DNA of 64,000 nucleotides, from assembly GCF_014203855.1 (NCBI RefSeq), contig NZ_JACHJV010000001.1, positions 1,426,001-1,490,000 on the forward strand, in the 5' to 3' direction. The stretch's first letter is position 1, and every line of letters starts with the position of its first letter. Of this stretch, positions 1-7,932 are shown one piece after another. The translations under genes were made by a program, and so were the position numbers. The stretch is from Kitasatospora kifunensis. Its GTDB lineage: Bacteria; Actinomycetota; Actinomycetes; Streptomycetales; Streptomycetaceae. Under the pieces are notes generated by a model, which did not search any database, was not told the origin of the DNA, and saw only the letters and a program-made list of their open reading frames with translations.

Positions 1-790
1 GCACCGGATAGATCACGTACAGGTGCATGTGCGAGGCGTCGGTCAGCCCCGCCCGCATGCCCTCGGCGATGTAGATCAGCGGGTTGACCAGCACCAGCGT
101 CTGCAGCCAGCGGAACCCGCCGACATGGACGGCGGCCAGCTTGGTCCACTGGTAGTAGGTGCCGCCGAGGAAGACCAGCGGCAGCACGATGAAGCCGAAC
201 ATCAGCCCGATGTTGCGCGGTTCGAAGGTGGTGCCGAGCACCAGCCCGAGCGAGGTCATCGCCAGGCAGGCCAGCGGGATCAGGGTGACCACCACCCACC
301 AGTGCACCGACAGGTGCGCGTGCACGCCGGGCGCGTGCACCACCGCCGCGATCGGGAAGACCAGCACCGCCGAGATCAGCCCCTGGGCCGAGCCGGAGAG
401 CACCCGGGCCACCGCGACCAGCCAGAGCGGGCAGGGCGCCTGGACCCGGTCCTCGATCTCCCGGGTGTAGCCAAACTCCTGGGAGAGCTGGATGGCCACC
501 GACTGGATGCCCTGGAACATGATGGTGACCGCCACCACCCCGGGCACCAGCACGGTGGCGAAGTCGGACTCCCCGGCACGGCCGCCACCCGAGCCCACTC
601 CCTGGCCGATGGTCGGAAAGACGTACAGGAAGACGAAGACCAGCAGCAGCGGCTGCATGACGGTCCGCCCGGCGAACTCGCCGAAGTTCTTGCGCAGCAC
701 CAGCAGGTCGCGTCTGATCAGGGCACCGAGCGCCGCACGGGAGGCGGCGAAGGCCGAGCGCGGCGGGCGGACGCTGATCACGGTGGTCAT
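1..790 (-). CDS. ABC-2 type transporter permease, DrrB-like (C-terminus cut by window edge)
   Basis: This is the integral-membrane half of a two-component ABC exporter and would sit in the cytoplasmic membrane with the ATPase encoded just upstream. The visible N-terminal ~263 residues begin MTTVISVRPPRSAFAASR. They contain several long hydrophobic helices (for example LLLVFVFLYVFPTIG and IGLMFGFIVLPLVFLGG) and a PLVFLGGTYYQW segment typical of the DrrB/NodJ ABC-2 group. The ATG overlaps the stop of the ATPase gene by one base (TGATG), so the two are translationally coupled. The frame is open to base 1 and the C-terminus is missing. The substrate cannot be read from sequence; relatives export antibiotics or lipids. 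Confidence 0.88.
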   Translation of the reverse strand, partial: MTTVISVRPPRSAFAASRAALGALIRRDLLVLRKNFGEFAGRTVMQPLLLVFVFLYVFPTIGQGVGSGGGRAGESDFATVLVPGVVAVTIMFQGIQSVAIQLSQEFGYTREIEDRVQAPCPLWLVAVARVLSGSAQGLISAVLVFPIAAVVHAPGVHAHLSVHWWVVVTLIPLACLAMTSLGLVLGTTFEPRNIGLMFGFIVLPLVFLGGTYYQWTKLAAVHVGGFRWLQTLVLVNPLIYIAEGMRAGLTDASHMHLYVIYPV

Positions 791-1827
791 CAGTCCCGCA
801 ACTCCTTCCCGGTCAGGCTGATGAAGACGGTCTCCAGGGTCGGCTCGGCCACCGACAGGTCGGCCACCTCGAAGCCGCCGGCGTCGGCCGCGCCCAGCAC
901 CCGGGGCAGCAGCCGGTTGGCACCACCCTTGACCTGCAGCTCCACCCCGCCGGGCAGCAGCCGGGTGCGGTTGACCCCGGCCACCTCGCGGCCCAGCAGC
1001 TCGGCCAGCGCGGCCGGCTCCCCGGCGGCCGACACGGTGACCACCGTGTCGGCGTCCACCGCCTGCTTGAGCGCGGTCGGCGTGTCCAGGGCCAGCACCT
1101 GGCCGTGGTCGATGATCGCCACCCGGTCGCAGAGCTGGTCGGCCTCCTCCATGTTGTGCGTGGTGAGCAGGATCGTCTGGCCCTCGGCGATCAGGCCGGT
1201 CAGGATCTCCCAGAGCGCGAGCCGGCTCTGCGGATCCAGCCCCGCGGTCGGCTCGTCCAGGAAGAGCACGGCGGGACGGTGGTAGATCGCCCGGGCCACC
1301 ATCAGCCGCTGCGCCATGCCGCCGGAGAGCGCGAAGACCGAGGCGCCCGCCCAGCGGCTGAGGCGAAAGCGCTCCAGCAGCTCGTCCGCGGTGCGCCGGG
1401 CGGCTCGCCCGGACAGGCCGAAGAGCAGGCCGTGGAAGGTGAGGTTCTCCCGCACGGTCAGCGAGCGGTCCAGTGTGTTCTGCTGCGAGACCACCGCGAT
1501 GACCTGCTTGACCAGGGTCGGGCGGGCGATCACGTCGATCCCGCCGATCCAGGCCCGGCCCGAGCTCGGGATCACCCGGGTGGTGAGCATGCCGACGGTG
1601 GTGGTCTTGCCCGCCCCGTTGGGACCGAGCAGGCCGAAGAGCTCGCCCCGGTTCACCGCGAGGTCGAGCCGGTCCACAGCGGCGATCTCGCTCTTCGGGT
1701 AGATCTTGGTCAGTGCGGCCGTGCGGATCACCGGCCCCGTCGCCCCGTCCGGCACCGCCGCCTGCGGCATCGCTGCCCCGCCCGGCGCGCCCCGTTCGTC
1801 GGGCGCACCGGCCTGCTTCCCGGCCAC
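790..1827 (-). CDS. ABC transporter ATP-binding protein, DrrA-like
   Basis: The cytoplasmic ATPase subunit powers the permease that follows. Walker A is GPNGAGKTT, the signature is LSGGM (the usual Gln replaced by Met), Walker B is VLFLDEPTAGLD and the H-loop is TTHNMEEADQ. A C-terminal ~80-residue extension with the AAGEPAALAELLG segment is typical of DrrA-type exporters. The GTG at 1827 is chosen because GAGG lies six bases upstream. An ATG at 1770 (MPQAAVPDGA) is an alternative, and a longer upstream reading has no ribosome site. It forms an operon with the permease. The drug-resistance role is inferred from the family only. Confidence 0.9.
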   Translation of the reverse strand: MAGKQAGAPDERGAPGGAAMPQAAVPDGATGPVIRTAALTKIYPKSEIAAVDRLDLAVNRGELFGLLGPNGAGKTTTVGMLTTRVIPSSGRAWIGGIDVIARPTLVKQVIAVVSQQNTLDRSLTVRENLTFHGLLFGLSGRAARRTADELLERFRLSRWAGASVFALSGGMAQRLMVARAIYHRPAVLFLDEPTAGLDPQSRLALWEILTGLIAEGQTILLTTHNMEEADQLCDRVAIIDHGQVLALDTPTALKQAVDADTVVTVSAAGEPAALAELLGREVAGVNRTRLLPGGVELQVKGGANRLLPRVLGAADAGGFEVADLSVAEPTLETVFISLTGKELRD

Positions 1828-2031
1828 TGGGCACCTCGTTCCTGAGCCTTCCCTCAACGATGCGCCCAGGTCCAGCAGTGCGGCAAGCAGAGGGGTTTGG
1901 GGGCGCGCACCGTTCTTCACGCGCCCCCAACGCAGTCCAATGTGCGCTGCAAGTGGGCTTGCACGCCCCCTGGTTGACCTGAGCACGACCCTTTACCGTC
2001 GGTAGTGATCCGCTAACGCCAGGAGGATGCC

Positions 2032-3240
2032 GTGCCCCTCGACCACCGCGACGCGCCCACCCCCGAGCCGCTCGTCCCGCTGCACTGCCTGCGCGCCCTG
2101 CAACCCGGACCGCCCACCCGCACCGCACTGCCCACCGGCACCCCGGTCTGGCTGGTGCGCCGCCACGCGGACGTGCGCCAGGTGCTCACCGACCCGCGCC
2201 TGGGCCGCGCCGAGCTCTTCGCCCCGGACGCCCCCAAGCTGACCGAGTCCCCGAACCTGACGGACGAACCGAACGGCATCCTCAACCTGGACGGCCCCGA
2301 GCACCAGCGCCTGCGCCGCACCGTGCAGCGGGCCTTCACGCCCCGGGCGGTGGCCCGCTGGCGGCCCTGGGTGGCCTCGGTGGTGGAGGACCTGCTGACC
2401 GGCCTCGGCAAGGCCGAGCCCCCGGTGGACCTGGTCGCCTCCTTCACCCGGCCACTGCCGGTCGCGGTGATCAGCCGCCTGATGGACCTGGACGGGCTCA
2501 ACTTCGAACGCCTGGCGCACTGGAGCGACCAGGCGCTGTCCACCAGCGCGTACACCCCGCAGGAAGTGACGACGGGGATGCGGGAGTTCGGCGAGTTCGC
2601 GGCCCAACTGGTGGCCGAACGCCGCCGCAGCCCTGGGGAGGACCTGGTCAGCTCGCTGGTCCAGGCGGCGGACCAGGACGGCGAGGTGACGGAGCAGCAG
2701 ATCGTCCCGTTGGTCATGGGGCTGGTAGTGGCCGGACACGAGACCACCATCACCGCGCTCGGCAACGCGCTGGTCTACCTGCTCGGCGAGGACCTCCGGA
2801 CCTGGCAGGAGTTGGCCGGCGACGAGCAGCAGGCAGCCACGGTGGCCGAGCAACTGCTGCGCTCGGTACCGCTCGGCGACCGGACCGTGCTGCCCGGCCT
2901 GCTGCGCCGGGCGGTCGCGGACGTCGAGATCGGCGGAGTGCTGATCTCGGCCGGCGACGTGGTGGCCGCGGACACCTTCGCCGCCAACCACGACCCCGAG
3001 ACCTATCCCGGCGACTGGCGGGCGAGCCTGCTGAGCCAGCCGAGCACGCCGCACCTGACCTTCGGTGCCGGGCCGCACCACTGCCTGGGCGCCTGGCTGG
3101 CCCGGATGGAGCTGGAGCTGGCCCTGAACCGCCTGGCCCAGCGCCTGCCGCAGTTGCGGCTGGCGGTGCCGGTGGACCGGATCACCTGGCGCACCGGCCT
3201 GCTCACCCGCAGCCCGCAGACCCTGCCGGTGACCTGGTGA
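2032..3240 (+). CDS. Cytochrome P450
   Basis: A soluble bacterial class I P450 of 402 residues. The heme-ligand loop is FGAGPHHCLG near the C-terminus, the I-helix oxygen-activation motif is AGHETT, an E-x-x-R pair lies in EQLLR, and the C-helix motif is GPEHQRLRRT. The GTG start has a perfect AGGAGG at 2021-2026. It overlaps a ferredoxin gene that probably supplies its electrons. No polyketide, peptide or terpene synthase is adjacent, so the substrate is unknown. The divergent ABC exporter 200 bp away could belong to the same small pathway, which is inference only. Confidence 0.96.
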   Translation: MPLDHRDAPTPEPLVPLHCLRALQPGPPTRTALPTGTPVWLVRRHADVRQVLTDPRLGRAELFAPDAPKLTESPNLTDEPNGILNLDGPEHQRLRRTVQRAFTPRAVARWRPWVASVVEDLLTGLGKAEPPVDLVASFTRPLPVAVISRLMDLDGLNFERLAHWSDQALSTSAYTPQEVTTGMREFGEFAAQLVAERRRSPGEDLVSSLVQAADQDGEVTEQQIVPLVMGLVVAGHETTITALGNALVYLLGEDLRTWQELAGDEQQAATVAEQLLRSVPLGDRTVLPGLLRRAVADVEIGGVLISAGDVVAADTFAANHDPETYPGDWRASLLSQPSTPHLTFGAGPHHCLGAWLARMELELALNRLAQRLPQLRLAVPVDRITWRTGLLTRSPQTLPVTW

Positions 3241-3470
3241 GCGCCGAGGAGGTGGTGGTCTCGGTGGACACCGCCCGCTGCGTGGGCACCGGGCTGTGCG
3301 CCGCCACCGCCCCTGCCGACCTCGAACTCGGCCCGGACGGCCGGGCCCGCCCGCGCCGAGCGCGCAGCACCGAGGTGGGCGAACTCACCGAGGCCGCCGA
3401 GCTGTGCCCGATGGAGGCGATCGCCGTCCACCGGGCCGCCACCGGCGAGCAGATCGCGCCGCTCTGGTAA
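3237..3470 (+). CDS. Ferredoxin (3Fe-4S type), P450 partner
   Basis: A 77-residue low-potential electron carrier. The cluster ligands are in CVGTGLC near residue 20 and a later CPMEAI. The central position of the first motif is Thr-Gly rather than Cys, which indicates a 3Fe-4S cluster as in many Streptomyces P450 ferredoxins. Its GTG start overlaps the P450 stop (GTGA), so the two proteins are made together and the ferredoxin most likely reduces that P450. No ferredoxin reductase gene is nearby. Confidence 0.92.
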   Translation: MSAEEVVVSVDTARCVGTGLCAATAPADLELGPDGRARPRRARSTEVGELTEAAELCPMEAIAVHRAATGEQIAPLW

Positions 3471-3554
3471 GAGGAACCCCCCTACTGGCGGCCCCTCCAA
3501 GCGGGTCCGCCAGCGGGGGACCTCGACGTCGGCCCCCCACTGGCGGAGCCGCTG

Positions 3555-5486
3555 CTACTTGAACTCCGCCAGCCCGCGCGGCGCCTGAGAGCTCATCGCC
3601 CGCTGGGCCGGTACGGCCGCCCGGACGGTCGGCGCGGTGCCGATCGGCAACTGCCAGGCCCCGCCGACCAGCGGCAGCCGCAGCGAGGAGGCAGCCAGGT
3701 CGACGCTCAGGCTCGGCTGGGTGTCCGGCGGGTCGATCAGCCCGTTGTCGGTGCCCGCCACGATCAGCGCCAGCCGGTGCCCGGCCGGCACCACGTGGTC
3801 GGTGGCCGCCAGTTGCACGGTCATCCGGTACGGCGTGCCGGGGGTGAGCGCCACCGCGTTGTCCAGCCCGGCGTAGTGCCCCAGGTCCGCCCAACCACGG
3901 CTGAACACGGTCGCGTTGACCTGGGTGGTGTCCGCCGCCGTGTCCAGGTAGCAGGCGCTGTCACCGGCCGTGCTCTCACCCCAGCAGGAGCGGGTGGTCA
4001 GGGTGGTGATGCCCTCCCCGCTGCCCTGGTAGTTGCGGATGGTGGCCGGGCCGAGGTCCACCAACACCGCGCTGAGGTGGGCGCTGCTGGTGCTCGGGGT
4101 CACGGTCAGGGTGACCGAGCCGCTGCCGGACAGCCGCAGATCCTTGCTCAGCACGCCGCTGGTGAAGGCCGTCTTGTCCGAGGTGATCTGGTCGACCTGG
4201 GCCGCCCAGGCGTTCTCGTCCTGGCTCGGGTCGTCGGTGAAGGAGACCGTCCCGCCGTTCGAAGAGCCGCCCAGGGTACCGGGGTTGAGGTGCACCGTGC
4301 TCTGCACGGTGCCGGGCGCGGGCCAGGTCGCGTCGGTGGACCACTGGTCGGGGGCCCGCTCGACGTCGGCCATCGGCGCGTTCTGGATCCCGTTGTCCAC
4401 GCCCATCAGGTAGTGGTCGAACCAGCTGTGCAGGGTGTCCACCCAGGGGCCGCGCCGGTAGTCGAACGGATCGACGTGCCCGGTCTGGGAGAGCCAGATC
4501 TTGCGCTGCACCCCGTGCGAGGCCAGTGCGTCCCACCACTGACCGAAGTTGACGGTCCGCACGTTGAGGTCCTGCATCCCGTGCACCACGAAGACGCTGG
4601 CCCGTACCTTGGCCGCACCGGCCACGTAGTCGCGCTGCTGCCACAGCGGCGTCCAGTCACCGTCGTAGGGGGCGCCGGCCGCCAGCGTGGACTGCTCAGC
4701 GGCGCAGGTCGTGGTGGTGCCCGGGTCCTCGACCACGCTCGACAGGTCCGCGGGGGTGCCACCGTAGAGCGGGGCGCCCTGCGAGCGGTAGTAGTCGTAC
4801 CACGAGCTGATCGCGGAGATCGGCACGATCGTCTTGAGGCCCTCGACCCCGGTGGCGGCCACGCCGTTGGCGATGGTGCCGTCCCAGGACTTGCCGATCA
4901 TGCCGACCGAGCCGTTGGACCAACTCGCCCTGACCGCACTGCCGCCGCTGCGAGCACTGTAACCAGTGGCCCGCCCGTTCAGCCAGTCGATCACGGCCTT
5001 GGCGCTGGTCACGTCCGAGCTGCCGCCGACGTCCACGCAGCCGTCCGAGCGGTTGGTGCCGGCCAGGTCGACCAGCACCACCGCATAGCCGCGCGGGACG
5101 AAGTAGTTGTCGTAGTAGAGCGGGAACTGGACCGGACGGCCCTGCGCGTCATAGGTCTTGACCTGGTTCTCATTGCCGCGCCCGCAACACTTGTAGTACG
5201 GGCTGGCATCCATGATCACCGGTATCTTCCGGCCGGCCGCCGCCGGTTCGCTGGGCCGGATGATGTCGGCGGCCACCCGGTCACGGTGACCGTCCCCCTC
5301 CCCGTCCAGACCGGTGTCGACCCAGACCGTCTCCCGGACGGCGTTGGCGTAGGAGTACACGGGCTGGCTGGCACCGTTGTGGACGGTGCCGGCCCAGGCC
5401 GCGCCCGCAGGTGCGAGCAGCGCGGCGGCGAATGCGAGCAATGCGGTGGCGATGGCCGCCACCGGGCGTATGCGGTGAGATCTCAC
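3555..5486 (-). CDS. Secreted S15-family (X-Pro dipeptidyl-peptidase-like) hydrolase
   Basis: A 643-residue alpha/beta hydrolase with an N-terminal signal peptide (basic RSHRIR, hydrophobic core, AWA cleavage near residue 31). The nucleophile lies in GKSWDG (Ser199), the acid in HGMQDLNV (Asp305) and the base in TGHVDPF (His336). A C-terminal jelly-roll-like beta domain follows, as in CocE/PepX-type enzymes. Family members cleave X-Pro dipeptides or esters; which one applies here cannot be told. It is convergent with the ferredoxin gene. The 85-bp gap between them holds GC-rich inverted repeats that could act as a terminator. Confidence 0.9.
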   Translation of the reverse strand: MRSHRIRPVAAIATALLAFAAALLAPAGAAWAGTVHNGASQPVYSYANAVRETVWVDTGLDGEGDGHRDRVAADIIRPSEPAAAGRKIPVIMDASPYYKCCGRGNENQVKTYDAQGRPVQFPLYYDNYFVPRGYAVVLVDLAGTNRSDGCVDVGGSSDVTSAKAVIDWLNGRATGYSARSGGSAVRASWSNGSVGMIGKSWDGTIANGVAATGVEGLKTIVPISAISSWYDYYRSQGAPLYGGTPADLSSVVEDPGTTTTCAAEQSTLAAGAPYDGDWTPLWQQRDYVAGAAKVRASVFVVHGMQDLNVRTVNFGQWWDALASHGVQRKIWLSQTGHVDPFDYRRGPWVDTLHSWFDHYLMGVDNGIQNAPMADVERAPDQWSTDATWPAPGTVQSTVHLNPGTLGGSSNGGTVSFTDDPSQDENAWAAQVDQITSDKTAFTSGVLSKDLRLSGSGSVTLTVTPSTSSAHLSAVLVDLGPATIRNYQGSGEGITTLTTRSCWGESTAGDSACYLDTAADTTQVNATVFSRGWADLGHYAGLDNAVALTPGTPYRMTVQLAATDHVVPAGHRLALIVAGTDNGLIDPPDTQPSLSVDLAASSLRLPLVGGAWQLPIGTAPTVRAAVPAQRAMSSQAPRGLAEFK

Positions 5487-5566
5487 AAGCGGAGACCGTA
5501 CCCAGGCATGTCCATGTTGACTCGTCAGGTACAGGACAGACCAGTGCCCCCGCCGCCCCCGCGCTC

Positions 5567-5624
5567 AGCGGGTCTGCTTGTAGGGGCCGGCGTCGCGACG
5601 CCGGCCCCTACAAGCAGACCCGCT
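5567..5624. terminator. 58-nt perfect palindrome, probable bidirectional terminator
   Basis: The 29-base arms are exactly complementary around a TCG|CGA centre with no loop mismatch. The palindrome starts at the stop codon of the DUF1876 gene and ends upstream of the secreted peptidase promoter. There is no U-tract. Long perfect hairpins without U-tracts are common terminators in Streptomyces. Confidence 0.75.
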
Positions 5625-5896
5625 TACATCAGCGGATAGCTCGGCACCGCGCCGAGTTCATCGATCTCCTCATGTGCCTTCCCCAGCAGTTGCCTGGCCA
5701 GGTCCTGCAGGGCCCGGGCCGCCGCGACCTCCTCGCCCACCCGCAACTGCTCCGGGTCGGCGGGATGGCGATTGGTGTCACCGTGGGCCCGCAGCTCCCG
5801 TCCGTCCGGGAGTCTGACCAGGGCAACCGCCCTGGTGTGGCTGTCCCGCTCGGCGAACTCCAGCTCGATGTGCCAACCGACCAGCGTGTGCGTCAT
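5624..5896 (-). CDS. DUF1876 (dsRBD-fold) protein
   Basis: A 90-residue protein of the DUF1876 family found throughout streptomycetes: MTHTLVGWHIELEF, an AVALVRLPDGRELRAHG strand pair, then helices containing VGEEVAAARALQDLARQLL. The family adopts a double-stranded-RNA-binding-like fold but its function is unknown. ATG 5896 is chosen, with GGAGG eight bases upstream; a GTG at 5905 is also possible. It is monocistronic and ends directly in the 58-nt palindrome. Confidence 0.85.
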   Translation of the reverse strand: MTHTLVGWHIELEFAERDSHTRAVALVRLPDGRELRAHGDTNRHPADPEQLRVGEEVAAARALQDLARQLLGKAHEEIDELGAVPSYPLM

Positions 5897-6115
5897 CACC
5901 GTCACCTCCAGCGCTCTCCTCCAGGATGCACCCGCCCGGTCTCACCGACAGTGAGCGACAAAACGGGCCCAGGTATCGCCCGTCACACGTTCGCACGCTG
6001 TGTAGTGGCAAAGTCACCAACCGCGGTGGACGGTTGAGCAAGCACCCCCGGATGTTCCTCTGGCCGACGTTCCGTCCGCCCGTCCGTCGTGCGGTGCCGA
6101 AAGGGAAATCCACTC

Positions 6116-6985
6116 ATGCGTCGTGTAAGTCACCTGGCCGCGGCCACGCTCACTGCTGCCGCCCTGAGCATGGCTGCTCCCGCCGTCGCCTTCGCGTCCC
6201 CCAACTCCGGGGCCCACAACGGCAGTACGACTGCCTTCCCCACTGACCACGACAGCGGACGGGACGACCACAAGGGCCGCGACGACGACAAGCGCGGTGA
6301 CGACCACGGCAAGGGCCGGGATGACAACAAGGGCCGCGACGACCGTGGCCGAGGCCGTGACGACGACCGTCGCGGCGACGACCGTGGCCGGGACCGCGAC
6401 CGCGACCGCGACCGGTGCTGCGACGAGCGTGGCCGGGACCGCGACCGGGGCCGTGATGACGACCGCCGCGGCGACCGCGACCGGGGCCGGGATGACGACC
6501 GCCGTGGCGACCGCGACCGGGGCCGGGACTGCGACGACCGTGGCCGGGGCCGTGAGGACGGCCGCCGCCCGCACGGCGGCGTCCACACCGGCGGCGGCTT
6601 CGCCGCGCTCGTCCTGAACGACGACAAGCGCGGCGACGACCACGGCAAGGGCCGGGATGACAACAAGGGCCGCGACGACGGCCGGGGTCGTGACGACAAG
6701 GGCCGCGACGACGGCCGGGGTCGCGATGACGGCCGGGGTCGCGACGACAAGGGCCGCGACGACGGCCGGGGCCGTGACGACGGCCGTGGTCGCGACGACA
6801 AGGGCCGCGACGACGGCCGGGGCCGGGGCCGTGACGACGACCGCCGCCCGCACGGCGGCGTCCACACCGGTGGCGGCTTCGCGGCGGTGAACAACGGCGG
6901 CGCGGCCACGGGCGCGGCGCTGCTGGCCGGCGGCATCGGCGTGGGCGCGCTCGCGCTGCGCCGCCGCAAGTCGAGCGAGTCCTGA
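6116..6985 (+). CDS. Secreted Arg/Asp/Gly repeat protein with C-terminal membrane anchor
   Basis: A 289-residue surface protein. A signal peptide (MRRVSHLAAATL, cleavage near AFAS) precedes roughly 200 residues made almost wholly of R, D, G, K and H in RDDGRG/RDDKG units. Then come a HGGVHTGGGFAA segment, a hydrophobic helix (GAALLAGGIGVGALAL) and a basic RRRKSSES tail. That end looks like a sortase-type anchor but has no clear LPXTG. The HGGVHTGGGFAA block and a DDKRGDDHGKG block each occur twice, showing an internal duplication. It lies next to a class F sortase gene. The function is unknown; cation binding is a guess from composition. Confidence 0.85.
   Translation: MRRVSHLAAATLTAAALSMAAPAVAFASPNSGAHNGSTTAFPTDHDSGRDDHKGRDDDKRGDDHGKGRDDNKGRDDRGRGRDDDRRGDDRGRDRDRDRDRCCDERGRDRDRGRDDDRRGDRDRGRDDDRRGDRDRGRDCDDRGRGREDGRRPHGGVHTGGGFAALVLNDDKRGDDHGKGRDDNKGRDDGRGRDDKGRDDGRGRDDGRGRDDKGRDDGRGRDDGRGRDDKGRDDGRGRGRDDDRRPHGGVHTGGGFAAVNNGGAATGAALLAGGIGVGALALRRRKSSES
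6651..6836 (+). repeat. In-frame tandem repeat (RDDGRG/RDDKG units)
   Basis: Short direct repeats of the form GACGACGGCCGGGGTCG and GACGACAAGGGCCGC alternate in frame and encode RDDGRG and RDDKG. They are near-identical at DNA level, which suggests recent slippage expansion within the secreted protein gene. Confidence 0.8.
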
Positions 6986-7111
6986 ACCTCCCCCTACGCG
7001 CCGTGCCACCGCCCTGTCCCCGGCGGTGGCGCGGCGCGTGGGGCGCCCCTTTTCGGCATCCGCTTCGCCCCACCCCGCTTCGCCCCGCCCCACCCGCAGA
7101 AAGGTCTCGCC

Positions 7112-7825
7112 ATGGGCAATCACGCCGACGCGAACGGTGACTCCCTCGGCACCGGCACGCTCAGCCACCAGCGTCGGAGCGTGCTGTTCGCCGCCCTGGG
7201 TGCCTGTCTGCTCGGTCTCTTCATGATTCGCCACTCGGGCTCCCCGCCCCCGCCCGCGCCGCAGGCCAGGGCCGTGGCGATCGCCTCGCCCAACGCCGCA
7301 GCCTCCCCCTCCACCGCCCCCTCCCCCTCCGCCACCCGCAGGCCCCCCGCGATCGTCGTCCCCGACGCGCACCCCATCCGGCTGAGCATCCCGGCGATCG
7401 GCGTCAACGCCCCTTTCACCGGCCTGAGTTTGGACCCCACCGGGGTGCTGAACGTGCCGCCGGCGAGTGACACCAACCTGGTCGGCTGGTACCAGGCCGG
7501 CACCGTGCCGGGCAACAAGGGCACGGCGATCGTGCTGGGCCACGTCGACACCAAGGCGGCGCCCGCCGTCTTCTGGAGCCTGAGCACGCTCACCAAGGGC
7601 GCCACCGTCGACATCGCCCGGGACGACAAGGTGACCGCCACCTTCACGGTGGACAGCGTGGAGGTCTTCCCCAAGGACCAGTTCCCGGACGACCGGGTCT
7701 ACGGCAAGGCGCCGGACGCGCAGCTACGCCTGATCACCTGCGGCGGCGCCTACGACCACGCGCGCGCCGACTACACCGCCAACGTGGTGGTCTTCGCCCA
7801 CCTCAGCGGGCTGCGGGAATCCTAG
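7112..7825 (+). CDS. Class F sortase
   Basis: A 237-residue membrane-anchored cysteine transpeptidase. A single N-terminal membrane helix (LFAALGACLLGLFM) is followed by a Pro/Ala/Ser linker and the sortase barrel from about residue 85. The catalytic His lies in LGHVDTK and the catalytic Cys in LITCGG. Actinobacterial class F sortases act on the outer membrane face; their substrates are poorly defined. The gene sits 127 bp downstream of the repeat protein with an anchor-like tail, which is the obvious candidate substrate by context, although that protein lacks a clear LPXTG. Confidence 0.9.
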   Translation: MGNHADANGDSLGTGTLSHQRRSVLFAALGACLLGLFMIRHSGSPPPPAPQARAVAIASPNAAASPSTAPSPSATRRPPAIVVPDAHPIRLSIPAIGVNAPFTGLSLDPTGVLNVPPASDTNLVGWYQAGTVPGNKGTAIVLGHVDTKAAPAVFWSLSTLTKGATVDIARDDKVTATFTVDSVEVFPKDQFPDDRVYGKAPDAQLRLITCGGAYDHARADYTANVVVFAHLSGLRES

Positions 7826-7932
7826 CGGGCCCGCGAGCAGGGGGACCGTCCTGATCCGATCGCCGGACAGCGGCCACCCGAGCGGCTTAGTCTGGCGGCT
7901 TCTCGCGGTTCCCCACCGAGGAGGAGCAGGCC

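Noticed and set aside
3777..5639. Long rightward reading frame opposite the S15 peptidase gene
   Set aside because: It is the antisense shadow of a gene with signal peptide and full catalytic triad; its own product is His/Gly/Val low-complexity without any domain.
6130..6969. Antisense Arg/Ser/Pro-rich frames over the secreted repeat gene
   Set aside because: They are mirror readings of the RDDGRG tandem repeats without ribosome sites or domains.
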